Source: an uncultured Pelagibacteraceae bacterium (GTDB taxonomy: Bacteria; Pseudomonadota; Alphaproteobacteria; Pelagibacterales; Pelagibacteraceae). From it: a DNA stretch of 64,000 nucleotides. Below are positions 45,306 through 54,686 of the stretch, in pieces. Position 1 is the first letter of the stretch, and each line of letters begins with the position of its first letter. The stretch lies in assembly GCA_902595595.1 (NCBI GenBank), contig CACJQX010000001.1, forward strand, positions 1 through 64,000. Direction: 5' to 3'. The notes under the pieces were generated by a model. The model saw nothing but the letters and a program-made list of their open reading frames with translations, did no database searches and had not been told where the DNA came from. A program made the translations under genes and the position numbers.

Positions 45306-45473
45306 TAAATTATTTTATTATTATAGAATTAAACTTATTTATGATAATCTCACTAAGTTTAAAAAGAAAATGAGAACTTTTTACCCTCCGATTCGGTCAT
45401 GTTTTAGTCTATTTTTGTTCTTTAGCAGTAACAATATCTGGTAGGTAAAAAAAAAGAAACACAAAAGATAGAA

Positions 45474-47954
45474 ATGTCTAAAAATAAAATCACAGCTGTT
45501 CTTGGTCCTACCAATACAGGGAAAACCCATCTTGCTATAGAAACCATGCTTTCTTTTGAGAGTGGAATGATTGGATTTCCACTTAGATTATTAGCAAGAG
45601 AAGTATATGACAAAGTAATCAAGAAAATAAGTTTAGATAAAGTTGCACTTATAACTGGAGAAGAAAAAATAATTCCATCTAATGCAAAATATTTTTTATG
45701 CACAGTGGAGTCTATGCCAATTGACAAACATCTTGAGTTTGTTGGCGTAGACGAGATTCAAATGTGCTCTGATCATGAAAGAGGTCATATTTTTACTGAT
45801 AGACTTTTACATATGAGGGGGGAAAAACTTACAATGCTAATGGGCTCAAGTACCATTAAAAATATTATTTCAAAATTAGATGGAGATATTGAATTTATAA
45901 ATAGAGAAAGACTATCTAAACTTACTTACGCTGGTCATAAAAAAATATCAAGAATTGACAGAAAAACAGCAATCATTGCGTTTTCAGCAGAGGAGGTTTA
46001 CGCCATTGCTGAGTTAATAAGAAGACAAAAGGGTGGTGCCGCTATTGTAATGGGATCACTAAGTCCAAAAACAAGAAATGCTCAAGTTGAATTATATCAA
46101 TCTGGGGATGTTGATTTCCTAGTTGCAACAGATGCGATTGGGATGGGAATAAACATGGATTTAGATTTTGTTTATTTTTCAAATGTTAAGAAATTTGATG
46201 GAAAAAAATTAAGAAGATTAAATTTATCTGAAATAGGTCAAATAGCCGGTAGAGCTGGCAGATACCTTAACGATGGAAGTTTCGGTATTACTGGTGATTG
46301 TAAAGAAATATCTCCAGAAGAGGTAGAATTATTAGAAAATCATAAATTTGAAGAAATAAGAACTTTGTTTTGGAGAAATTCAAATCTTAATTTCAATAAC
46401 CCAATTAGTTTAATTAAAAGTTTAGAAGAAAAACCTCAGGTGGAATGGCTAAGAAAAATTTATGAATGTGAGGATGAAAAAGCACTTAAATATTTTTTAA
46501 AAGATCAAAAAATTTTAAATAGAGAATTTGATAAGAATACTTTAATGCTCTTGTGGGAATGTTGCCAAATACCTGATTTTGTTAAAAAAACTTATGGAAA
46601 TCATTTTGAAGTTATTGGAAATGTATTTAAATTTTTAACTAGCAAAAAAGGGCTTATTTCTGAAGATTATATGAGATTACAGCTCATGAAACTGGACAAA
46701 TTAGATGGAAATGTAGATTCTTTATCAAATAGAATTGCAAATGTCAGAACTTGGTCATATGTTTCGAATAAAAATAATTGGGTAGAAAATCAAAGTTATT
46801 GGATTGAAAAAACTAAACACTTAGAAGATAGACTTTCAGATAGATTACATGAAGAACTTACTAAAACTTTTATTGACAAAAGGGCAAGCGTGCTCGCTAG
46901 AGGTTTAAAACAAGATATGGAATTTAAAACTGAAATTTTACAAAACAATGATGTTAAAATTGACGATCAATTTATAGGAAAAATAAAAGGACTAAAATTA
47001 GAACTAGATTTAAAAAAAGGTGCTTTGGAAACTGATATTAAATCTTTAAAAAAAGCTGCAAGGCAAACTATTGGTCCGGAATTAGAAAAACGTGTTCAAT
47101 CAATAATTGATACAGGATTAATTAGTTTGAATGAGGATTTTAAAATTTACTGGAATGATTTCCCAATTGCCAAATTAACAACGGGTAATGATTATTTAAA
47201 TCCTAATTTTGATTTAATTGTTGATGATGTTATTGAAAAAAACACTAAACAAAAATTAAATGACTATGTTAATAAATGGATACATTCAAAAATAAATAAC
47301 GTTCTTAAAAGTTTAATTGATTTAAAAAATATAAATGAAAATAATTCATCAATTAAAGCACTAGCATACCAACTCTATGAAAATAATGGAGTATTAAAGC
47401 GAGATCAAGTTTCTGAATACCTAAAAAACTTAGAACAAAATGAAAGAAAAATTCTTAGAGATTTAGGAGTAAAGTTTGGCAGATATCATGTTTTCCTTTA
47501 TCAATTAATTAAACCAGAAGCAGTATCTTTGCGAACATTATTATGGAAAAATTTTTATCAAAAATTTCATAATTTAAAACCTCCTACCTTTGGTTTGAAT
47601 TTTTTAGACGATAAAGAAATAAAAAATAAAAACTTTATGCTTTTGTGTGGATTTGAAAGATTTGATAATTTTTTTGTAAGAATTGATATTTTGGAAAGAT
47701 TATTTGTATTAATAATAAATTCTAGTTCAAAGGAAAATTCTGAAATAAAATTAGTTCCAGAAATGTTAAATCTTTTAGGATGTAGTAAAGATAATTTCAA
47801 AAAATTACTTCAAAAAATGAATTATAAAATATTTGAAAAAGAAAATGAAACATTTTTTAAATATAGCCCTAATAAGAAATTTAAAAAAATTACCACAAAG
47901 AAGATCTCAAACGAAAATCCATTTAAAATATTAAAGAATTTAAATTTAAATTAA
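45474..47954 (+). CDS. SUV3-like DExH RNA helicase
   Basis: ITAVLGPTNTGKTHLAIETML; GVDEIQMCSDHERGHIFTDRLL; MGSSTI; LVATDAIGMGINMDLDFVYFS; LSEIGQIAGRAGRY. Confidence 0.92.
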   Translation: MSKNKITAVLGPTNTGKTHLAIETMLSFESGMIGFPLRLLAREVYDKVIKKISLDKVALITGEEKIIPSNAKYFLCTVESMPIDKHLEFVGVDEIQMCSDHERGHIFTDRLLHMRGEKLTMLMGSSTIKNIISKLDGDIEFINRERLSKLTYAGHKKISRIDRKTAIIAFSAEEVYAIAELIRRQKGGAAIVMGSLSPKTRNAQVELYQSGDVDFLVATDAIGMGINMDLDFVYFSNVKKFDGKKLRRLNLSEIGQIAGRAGRYLNDGSFGITGDCKEISPEEVELLENHKFEEIRTLFWRNSNLNFNNPISLIKSLEEKPQVEWLRKIYECEDEKALKYFLKDQKILNREFDKNTLMLLWECCQIPDFVKKTYGNHFEVIGNVFKFLTSKKGLISEDYMRLQLMKLDKLDGNVDSLSNRIANVRTWSYVSNKNNWVENQSYWIEKTKHLEDRLSDRLHEELTKTFIDKRASVLARGLKQDMEFKTEILQNNDVKIDDQFIGKIKGLKLELDLKKGALETDIKSLKKAARQTIGPELEKRVQSIIDTGLISLNEDFKIYWNDFPIAKLTTGNDYLNPNFDLIVDDVIEKNTKQKLNDYVNKWIHSKINNVLKSLIDLKNINENNSSIKALAYQLYENNGVLKRDQVSEYLKNLEQNERKILRDLGVKFGRYHVFLYQLIKPEAVSLRTLLWKNFYQKFHNLKPPTFGLNFLDDKEIKNKNFMLLCGFERFDNFFVRIDILERLFVLIINSSSKENSEIKLVPEMLNLLGCSKDNFKKLLQKMNYKIFEKENETFFKYSPNKKFKKITTKKISNENPFKILKNLNLN

Positions 47955-47955
47955 A

Positions 47956-48366
47956 ATGTTTTTTAAAAAAGAAGAAACAAAAAATAATAATTTTCTCACA
48001 AAAGTTTGCGCTTTATTTATTCATGCTGCAAAAATAGATGAGAACTATACAGATAAAGAAGAAGAAATTATCAAAAGAACACTTAATGAGCTAGGTATAG
48101 AAAATGAAAATGTCTCTAAAACAATTGAAGAAGCAAAAATAATTGAAGAAAGTTCAAATCAAATTTTAGATTTTACTCGAGAAGTAAAGGGGTTGCCTGA
48201 ACAAGATAAAATTAAAATTATTGAGGCTTTGTGGTCTATAATCTATTCAAACAAAGATGCTGATATATATGAAACTAATTTAATGAGACGACTTGCGGGT
48301 TTACTTTACATTGACAATAAAACAATGGGCGATATTAAAGAAAAAATTAAACAAAATTTGGAATGA
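47956..48366 (+). CDS. TerB-like domain protein
   Basis: [32 protein letters not shown]...[34 protein letters not shown]. Confidence 0.75.
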   Translation: MFFKKEETKNNNFLTKVCALFIHAAKIDENYTDKEEEIIKRTLNELGIENENVSKTIEEAKIIEESSNQILDFTREVKGLPEQDKIKIIEALWSIIYSNKDADIYETNLMRRLAGLLYIDNKTMGDIKEKIKQNLE

Positions 48367-48689
48367 CATATATCGTCAACGACAATTGTATTAAATGCAA
48401 ACTAACAGACTGTGTTGATGTCTGCCCAGTTGATTGCTTTTACGAAGGTAAAAATATGCTTGTAATTAAACCCGATGAGTGTATAGATTGTGGCGTTTGC
48501 GAGCCAGAATGTCCTGTCGATGCCATAAAAGCAGACACCGAACCTGGAAGTGAAAAATGGTTAGAGATCAATAAAAAATATTCTGAAATCTGGCCTAACA
48601 TAAGTGAAAAAAAAGATCCACCAGCGGATCACGAGAAATTTAAAAATGAGCAAAATAAGTACGAAAAATATTTTAAAGAAAATCTTTAA
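48363..48689 (+). CDS. fdxA: 7Fe/8Fe ferredoxin
   Basis: [29 protein letters not shown]...[17 protein letters not shown]. Confidence 0.96.
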   Translation: MTYIVNDNCIKCKLTDCVDVCPVDCFYEGKNMLVIKPDECIDCGVCEPECPVDAIKADTEPGSEKWLEINKKYSEIWPNISEKKDPPADHEKFKNEQNKYEKYFKENL

Positions 48690-49533
48690 AGGCAAAACAG
48701 ACAAAAAAGTGAAAAAAAAAGTTTCTAAAAAGAAGGTTGTAAAAGCTAAAAAAGTTAAAAAAGCTAAAAAAATAATTTCAAAAAAAATCAAAAAAGTTGT
48801 TAAAAAAGTTACACCTAAATTAAATAAAGCAAAAAAAGCTGTTAAAATTACAGAAACGAAAGCTGAACCTAAAGTAGATAATTTAAGAATTTCAAAAACA
48901 AATGAAGTTAAACCTGAAATAAAAAAAGTTCAGAAACAAGAAACCGAAAAAAGAGAATACAAAATTAAAGATCATGTTGTTTATCCTAAACATGGGGTGG
49001 GACAAATTACTGAATTTAAAAAAATCAACATTGGTGGAATTGATGTTGAAACGTATATTATTAAATTTGAAAAAGACAAAGCTAATGGAATGGTCCCTGT
49101 AAACAAGCAGTCTCACTTAAGACCGTTAGCCACTATTAATCAAGTTAACAAGTGTATTTCAATATTAAAAAGTAAACCAAAGATTAAAAGATCAATGTGG
49201 AGTAGAAGAGCACAAGAATACGAAGCTAAAATATCTTCTGGCAAAATATATGAATTAGCCGAAGTTGTCAGAGATTTAAACAAGGGTGATGACCTTATGG
49301 TTGATCAGTCTTATAGTGAAAGACAACTATTTGAAAAAGCTTATGAAAGAATTCTGTCCGAATTTCAGATTGTTTTGAATGTATCATTAGAAGATACTCA
49401 AAAAAAATTGGATAAAGCACTGAAAAGAAATTTAGGTGGACAGCCCCAAGCATTACCAGCAGCAAAAACTCCAACTAGTGAAATACCTGAAGACGAACCA
49501 ATTTCTGATAACGACGAGCCGATTGACGAGTAA
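48646..49533 (+). CDS. CarD-family transcriptional regulator with Lys-rich N-terminal extension
   Basis: [47 protein letters not shown] (CarD/CdnL-TRCF domain), preceded by [23 protein letters not shown] tail. Confidence 0.9.
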   Translation: MSKISTKNILKKIFKGKTDKKVKKKVSKKKVVKAKKVKKAKKIISKKIKKVVKKVTPKLNKAKKAVKITETKAEPKVDNLRISKTNEVKPEIKKVQKQETEKREYKIKDHVVYPKHGVGQITEFKKINIGGIDVETYIIKFEKDKANGMVPVNKQSHLRPLATINQVNKCISILKSKPKIKRSMWSRRAQEYEAKISSGKIYELAEVVRDLNKGDDLMVDQSYSERQLFEKAYERILSEFQIVLNVSLEDTQKKLDKALKRNLGGQPQALPAAKTPTSEIPEDEPISDNDEPIDE

Positions 49534-49539
49534 AAAAAA

Positions 49540-49570
49540 ACGCCTCTCACACAAACTGTAATGAGAAGCG
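49540..49570. terminator. Bidirectional intrinsic terminator between carD-like gene and Lys-rich peptide gene
   Basis: ACGCcTCTCA-loop-TGAGAaGCGT flanked by A9 on the left and T6 on the right. Confidence 0.85.
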
Positions 49571-49594
49571 TTTTTTGTAAAGAATACTAAGTTA

Positions 49595-49687
49595 TTATTT
49601 TCTTCTTCTTTTTTTTGCTTTTTTCTTAGCTTTTTTCTTAGCTTTTTTCTTAGTTTTCTTTGCCGCTTTTTTTCTTTTCTTAGGCAT
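49595..49687 (-). CDS. 30-aa Lys/Arg-rich basic peptide (histone-tail-like)
   Basis: Reverse-strand MPKKRKKAAKKTKKKAKKKAKKKAKKRRRK*; SD-like GGGAG about 7 nt upstream (AAAGGGAGCTAAAGATG); ends before bidirectional terminator. Not in supplied ORF track. Confidence 0.75.
   Translation of the reverse strand: MPKKRKKAAKKTKKKAKKKAKKKAKKRRRK
49617..49652. repeat. 12-bp tandem repeat, 3 perfect copies (GCTTTTTTCTTA), in-frame within Lys-rich peptide gene
   Basis: Direct reading of sequence; unit equals four codons (K/A pattern). Confidence 0.9.
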
Positions 49688-49711
49688 CTTTAGCTCCCTT
49701 TTTTAGTTAAA

Positions 49712-49728
49712 CGAATCAAATTGATTCG
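49712..49728. promoter_or_regulatory. Palindrome CGAATCAA-A-TTGATTCG upstream of Lys-rich peptide gene, possible operator
   Basis: Perfect 8-bp arms with 1-bp centre, 24 bp upstream of the peptide start codon. Confidence 0.5.
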
Positions 49729-49886
49729 CTATTAATATATTTTTATTTTTTTCTATAAGTTATGTCAATTCTTTAATTAAAAGTTAAATTTTTTTAAAAT
49801 TATTTTTAATTTTTAATTTTATAAAACTTTTTTTTATTAATTTAGTTAATATTTATGCGGGTAATAAACAGTTTGAATTAAATAGT

Positions 49887-51617
49887 TTAATAAAGATTTT
49901 CTAGCTGATTTTTATATTTTTCTGTAACTTTTTTTCTTTTTACTTTCATTGTTGGTGTCATTAAACCATTTTCAATAGAAAAATTTTCATCTATTAATTG
50001 AATTCTTTTTATCTTCTCTAGTAAAGTTAATTTTTTATTTATTTTTTCAATTACTTTATTTATTTTTTCTTTTTCATTTAAAAAATCTTTATTAGGAACA
50101 ATTAAAGCAACTAAGTAATTTTTTTTATCTCCATAAACCATGCATTGATCTATCTCTGGTTCATTTGTAATCATATTTTCAATTTTAGCAGGAGAAATGT
50201 TATCTCCACCAGCACTTACTATAATATCTTTTTTTCTATCAGTTATTTTCAAATAGCCATCATTTGGATCTATCTCTCCAATATCACCTGTATGTAGCCA
50301 TCCATTTATAATCACTTTTTCAGTTTCTTCTTTTTTATTCCAATATCCTAGCATTACATTTTCGCCTTTGACTAAAATTTCTCCATCTTCAGCAATTTTA
50401 ACTTCATTTCCTCTAAATGGAGGTCCTACAGTTTCCACTTTAATTTTATGTATTGGATTGCAACTTACTACTGGAGATGTTTCTGTTAAACCATAACCCT
50501 GAAGAGTAGGCAGCCCAACAGAATTCAAAAATTCTCCTATTCCTTTGTCTAGAGCCCCGCCACCTGAAACAAAAGCTTTCAAATTCCCACCGAACTGTTT
50601 TTTTATTTTTTTTCTAACTAATTTCTCAACTATAAAATTGAGTAATTTTTCAGAAAATGTCATTTTTTGATTTAATAGTTTTTTTCTTCCCAAACGAAGA
50701 GTTGCTTCAATTAATTTTGCTTTAAAACCTGTTTGTTTTTTTAAATTCATGTTTATTTTGTTGTAAAGGTTTTGGTAGAACCTTGGAACAGCTGTCATAA
50801 TTGTGGGTTTTGCCTCAGATATATTTTCTAAAAGTTTTTCTATTTTCTCCGCGTAAAATACTTTTGCTCCTACTGCTATCTGTGCAAATTGAACACAATG
50901 CTCATAAGAGTGTGAAAGTGGAAGCCAAGTTAAAAATACTGGTCTTGAGTTAAACAATGGTTTCATAATTTCACATGCACCTACGAGATTATTTAAGATT
51001 CCACCATGACTTAAAATTACTCCTTTAGGATTACCTCCAGTTCCGGAAGTATAAATAATACATGCAGGAGAATTTCTTTTTAATTTATTATTTTCAATTT
51101 TATCTTCTGCTAATAAATCATTTTTTATAATTGAATCAAAGTCTAAATATTTTTCTTTGTTAATTATGTTCAAGCTATTTGTTACCTTGGTTTTTTCATC
51201 CAAAGTAATAACTTTTTTGATAAAGTCTTTTTCATTAATTGAATTATTTAATTTTTTTAACATTTCGTTGTTTGAAACCACAACTAAGCTAGGCTCACAA
51301 TCTTCTATCAGGTACTTATAATCATCTTCTGTGTAGGTTGTGTATGCTGGAACTGTAATTCCACCAGCTACCATAATTGCTAAATCGGAAACAAACCACT
51401 CTGGTCTATTCTCTGAAACTAAAAGACATCTATCGCCTTCTTTTATATTTTCTTTAATAACTTTTGATAATTTTAAAATATTCTTTTCAGTTTGTTCCCA
51501 TGTGTATGTTTTTTTATTGCTTGGGTTTAGCCATTCTAAAAAAATTTCTTTTTTATTTTGTTGATTTGCTTGATTAACAAATAATTCGATTAAATTATTA
51601 AAATTATTTAAATTCAT
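49887..51617 (-). CDS. fadD: Long-chain acyl-CoA synthetase (AMP-binding)
   Basis: ACIIYTSGTGGNPKGVILSHGG; GYGLTETSPVVSCNP; GWLHTGDIGEIDPNDGYLKITDRKKDIIVSAGGDNISPAKIEN. Confidence 0.94.
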   Translation of the reverse strand: MNLNNFNNLIELFVNQANQQNKKEIFLEWLNPSNKKTYTWEQTEKNILKLSKVIKENIKEGDRCLLVSENRPEWFVSDLAIMVAGGITVPAYTTYTEDDYKYLIEDCEPSLVVVSNNEMLKKLNNSINEKDFIKKVITLDEKTKVTNSLNIINKEKYLDFDSIIKNDLLAEDKIENNKLKRNSPACIIYTSGTGGNPKGVILSHGGILNNLVGACEIMKPLFNSRPVFLTWLPLSHSYEHCVQFAQIAVGAKVFYAEKIEKLLENISEAKPTIMTAVPRFYQNLYNKINMNLKKQTGFKAKLIEATLRLGRKKLLNQKMTFSEKLLNFIVEKLVRKKIKKQFGGNLKAFVSGGGALDKGIGEFLNSVGLPTLQGYGLTETSPVVSCNPIHKIKVETVGPPFRGNEVKIAEDGEILVKGENVMLGYWNKKEETEKVIINGWLHTGDIGEIDPNDGYLKITDRKKDIIVSAGGDNISPAKIENMITNEPEIDQCMVYGDKKNYLVALIVPNKDFLNEKEKINKVIEKINKKLTLLEKIKRIQLIDENFSIENGLMTPTMKVKRKKVTEKYKNQLENLY

Positions 51618-51624
51618 AGTTACT

Positions 51625-51709
51625 TGGTGGGCGAAGAGAGAATCGAACTCTCACTTCTTGCGAAACACGATTTTGAGTCGTGCGCGTCTACCAATTCCGC
51701 CATTCGCCC
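51625..51709 (-). tRNA. tRNA-Leu (CAA), CCA encoded
   Basis: Reverse complement GGGCGAATGGCGGAATTGGTAGACGCGCACGACTCAAAATCGTG...GAGTTCGATTCTCTCTTCGCCCACCA; anticodon CAA, long variable arm. Confidence 0.95.
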
Positions 51710-51771
51710 TAGGTATTCAATTAAATTATATTTAAATAGTATAAGAACTAAATTTATATTAAAACCAAAAA

Positions 51772-52377
51772 ATGTTTCAAAGACTTTACAAAAAATGTTT
51801 AGAATTGGCTGCACATAAAAGTTCGAATTTTTATTTAGGGCTTGTATCTTTTATAGAAAGTTCTTTTTTTCCTATACCTCCAGATGCAATGATAATCCCA
51901 ATGGTTATTGCTAAAAAAAAGGAATATTTGAAAATATTGTTAATAGCATCAATATTTTCAGTTCTTGGAGGTATTTTTGGATATTTAATTGGATATTTAT
52001 TTTTTGATTTAGCAATGTATGTAATCGAATTTTATGGTTATCAAGATAAAGTTGAAAATTTAAAATTAAGCATGTCTCAAGGTAGTGGATTCCTCGCATG
52101 GCTGAGTATCCTTTTTTTAGCTGGCTTTACACCATTGCCCTACAAAGCCTTTACTATTTCAAGTGGTTTAATTGCTTTTAATCTTCCTATTTTCATAATT
52201 GTTAGCTTAATTTCAAGAAGCCTGAGATTTTTTATAGTTGCTTATTTATCTTATAAATTTGGAGAATTATTTACAGAATTCATGGAGAAACATGGATCAA
52301 AATGGTTCACCATAATTGGAATTATTATAGTTATAATATTTATTATTATTTATTTATTTTTTAAATTTAATGGTTGA
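51772..52377 (+). CDS. YqaA/DedA-like membrane protein
   Basis: SFIESSFFPIPPDAMIIPMV...GGIFGYLIGYLFF...FLAGFTPLPYKAFTISSGLIAFNL. Confidence 0.85.
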   Translation: MFQRLYKKCLELAAHKSSNFYLGLVSFIESSFFPIPPDAMIIPMVIAKKKEYLKILLIASIFSVLGGIFGYLIGYLFFDLAMYVIEFYGYQDKVENLKLSMSQGSGFLAWLSILFLAGFTPLPYKAFTISSGLIAFNLPIFIIVSLISRSLRFFIVAYLSYKFGELFTEFMEKHGSKWFTIIGIIIVIIFIIIYLFFKFNG

Positions 52378-52855
52378 GATTACTAAAACAATTACATTAA
52401 AATTAATTTTTTTAATTAGCATCATTGCTTTATCCTCAGCATTTTTTATTGAATATGTTTTAGGTCATCAACCTTGCAACTTATGTATACTGGAAAGAAT
52501 CCCTTACCTATTAGCATTAATAATTATTGTATTAAATTATAAGTTTATTAATTTTGAAAAATATTTCTTTCTTTCTCTTATATTAGTTTTTTTAGCAGCT
52601 ACTGTTTTATCTTTATATCATTTAGGTATAGAGCAAGGTTTTATTGAAGAATCACTGGTGTGTGATTTAAAAAATGGCTCTAATTTACTTTCAAAAGAAG
52701 ACATATTAAGACAATTACAAGAAAAAAATGTAAGCTGCAAAGATGTTACATTTAAAATTTTAGGATTATCACTTACAAGTTACAATATTATAATATCAAT
52801 ATTAATAGTATATTTTACAACAAAAGCTTATCTAAATTATGGAAACAATAAATAA
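52370..52855 (+). CDS. dsbB: Disulfide bond formation protein DsbB
   Basis: EYVLGHQPCNLCILERIPYLLALI CxxC motif; four TM pattern; second Cys pair. Confidence 0.88.
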   Translation: MVEITKTITLKLIFLISIIALSSAFFIEYVLGHQPCNLCILERIPYLLALIIIVLNYKFINFEKYFFLSLILVFLAATVLSLYHLGIEQGFIEESLVCDLKNGSNLLSKEDILRQLQEKNVSCKDVTFKILGLSLTSYNIIISILIVYFTTKAYLNYGNNK

Positions 52856-53372
52856 AAAGAAAATAGAAGAGTTTATTAGAGTTGATCATGCTGGAGAACG
52901 TGGTGCTGTTAAAATTTATGAAGGACAGTTGCTAGCTCTAAACACATTAGTTAAAGATGAAGCTTTAAAAAAAACTATTGAAGAAATGAAAGTTCATGAA
53001 AAAGAACATTCTGATTTTTTTGAAGAAGAAATTAAAAAAAGAAATATAAAACCGACAAAATTTTTACCCTTATGGGATTTATTAGGTGTAGGATTAGGTT
53101 TTGGCTCCACTTTACTTGGTAAGAAAGCGGCCATGCTTTGCACTGCTTCCGTTGAAGAAGTGATAGATGAGCATTATTTAAACCAAATAAAACAACTTGA
53201 TAATAATGAAGTAAAACTTAAAAAAAAAATAATTAAATTCAGAGAAGATGAGTTAAGTCATAAAGATATTGCCTATGAAAAGGGTGCTACAAAAAAAGGT
53301 CCATACTCTGTACTAGATAAAATTATTAAAACTGGATCAAAAATTGCAATAAATATATCTGAGAAAATTTAA
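52839..53372 (+). CDS. coq7: Demethoxyubiquinone hydroxylase (Coq7)
   Basis: IRVDHAGERGAVKIYEGQLLAL; KVHEKEHSDFFEEEI; ASVEEVIDEHYLNQI; REDELSHKDIA. Confidence 0.94.
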   Translation: METINKKKIEEFIRVDHAGERGAVKIYEGQLLALNTLVKDEALKKTIEEMKVHEKEHSDFFEEEIKKRNIKPTKFLPLWDLLGVGLGFGSTLLGKKAAMLCTASVEEVIDEHYLNQIKQLDNNEVKLKKKIIKFREDELSHKDIAYEKGATKKGPYSVLDKIIKTGSKIAINISEKI

Positions 53373-53938
53373 GACTCTAGTTCTACATCCCAATATAAGT
53401 AATCCATCCAGCTTTTATGTAAAAAATTTGGTGGAAAATTTTTACCATTTTTGTGTAGATCCTCTGTTGATGGTCGATAAGGATACTGATGCAACTTCAT
53501 GCCTGAATGTTTTAATAGTTTTCCACCCTTTTTCACATTGCATGCAGAACAAGCTGTTACAACATTATCCCAATTAGTTTCGCCTCCTTTTGATCTAGGT
53601 AATAAATGATCAAAAGTTAACTCTTCATTGCTTCCACAATATTGGCAGGAAAATTTATCTCTTAAAAACACATTAAATCTAGTAAAACTTGGCTTACTTT
53701 GAGGAACAATATAATCCTTTAATGCGATAACACTTGGCAATTTCATATTAAATGATGGACTTCTTATAGTTCTATCATAATTACTAACAATAATAACTCG
53801 ATCAAGAAAAACTGATTTAACAGTATCCTGCCATGACCATAAAGACAGAGGGTAGTAACTCAAAGGTCTATAGTCTGCATTGAGTACTAGCGCAGGACAC
53901 TTTTCTAATGAAACATCTTGTTCAATAAAATTGTTCAT
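53369..53938 (-). CDS. HNH endonuclease family protein
   Basis: DKFSCQYCGSNEELTFDHLLPRSKGGETNWDNVVTACSACNVKKGGKL. Confidence 0.93.
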   Translation of the reverse strand: MNNFIEQDVSLEKCPALVLNADYRPLSYYPLSLWSWQDTVKSVFLDRVIIVSNYDRTIRSPSFNMKLPSVIALKDYIVPQSKPSFTRFNVFLRDKFSCQYCGSNEELTFDHLLPRSKGGETNWDNVVTACSACNVKKGGKLLKHSGMKLHQYPYRPSTEDLHKNGKNFPPNFLHKSWMDYLYWDVELES

Positions 53939-53985
53939 TAAGTAATTTTAACTTAGATAAACAATTTTATCAATAACAAGAGATG

Positions 53986-54636
53986 TTAAATTTTTTTTAA
54001 AATAAAATTTAAAGCTGTACTTGATGCTTCAATAGGAATATGATGATCACAATTTTTTATTAATAATGTATCAACTTTAACGTTATTTCTAATTAAAAAA
54101 TCCTTTGCTTCTAGTAAATGTGTTGATGAGACAATTTGATCTGCTTCACCGTGTATAAGTAATGTTTCAGTATTATTTTTGATCCTTTTTTTCAAATCTT
54201 CTTGATTAATTATTTTTCCAGAAAAACCAACTATACATAAAAATTTTTCTTCAGATGTAAGACCAACATTTAAAGACATCATGCAGCCCTGACTGAATCC
54301 TGATAAACATATTTGATTATTTAATAACTTAAACTCTTGTTTTATTTCATTAATAAATTTTTTTAAAACTTCTTCAGCTTTAATTGATTGCTCTAATATG
54401 TAATCAGAGTCCTCTTTGGTTAAATCAAACCACTGGTAACCTGAAGGATTTATAGCACATGGTTCGTGACCATTAGGACAAATAAAAATTGTATTAGGCA
54501 TATGTCTTTTCCAATTTAAGGAAAGCATGCTTATATCCTTTCCATCACCTCCATAACCATGAAGCAAAATAACTGCATTTTTGATTTCAACACCATTTTC
54601 TGGTTTAATAATTATTGAATCTAGGCAAAATGTCAT
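53986..54636 (-). CDS. Phospholipase/carboxylesterase family alpha/beta hydrolase
   Basis: AVILLHGYGGDGKDISMLSLNWKRHMPNTIFICPNGHEPC; LSGFSQGCMMSLNVGL; IHGEADQIV; CDHHIP. Confidence 0.9.
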   Translation of the reverse strand: MTFCLDSIIIKPENGVEIKNAVILLHGYGGDGKDISMLSLNWKRHMPNTIFICPNGHEPCAINPSGYQWFDLTKEDSDYILEQSIKAEEVLKKFINEIKQEFKLLNNQICLSGFSQGCMMSLNVGLTSEEKFLCIVGFSGKIINQEDLKKRIKNNTETLLIHGEADQIVSSTHLLEAKDFLIRNNVKVDTLLIKNCDHHIPIEASSTALNFILKKI

Positions 54637-54686
54637 AGTAGATAAAATATGTTTTTTATGTCAAAACACAATCTATAATAAAAAAA

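Noticed and set aside
45370-45444. Possible 24-aa peptide MRTFYPPIRSCFSLFLFFSSNNIW upstream of the SUV3-like helicase
   Set aside because: No Shine-Dalgarno and short; could be a leader region but there is not enough evidence.
47567-49116. Minus-strand ORFs 47567-47800, 48561-48791, 48892-49116
   Set aside because: Antisense to helicase, fdxA and CarD genes. The Phe/Leu-rich 48561-48791 ORF is the complement of the Lys-rich CarD tail.
51620-51818. ORFs on both strands (MAELVDAHDSKSCFARSESSILSSPTK and MVGEERIELSLLAKHDFESCAS...)
   Set aside because: They overlap tRNA-Leu(CAA); translated tRNA sequence is a familiar spurious ORF.
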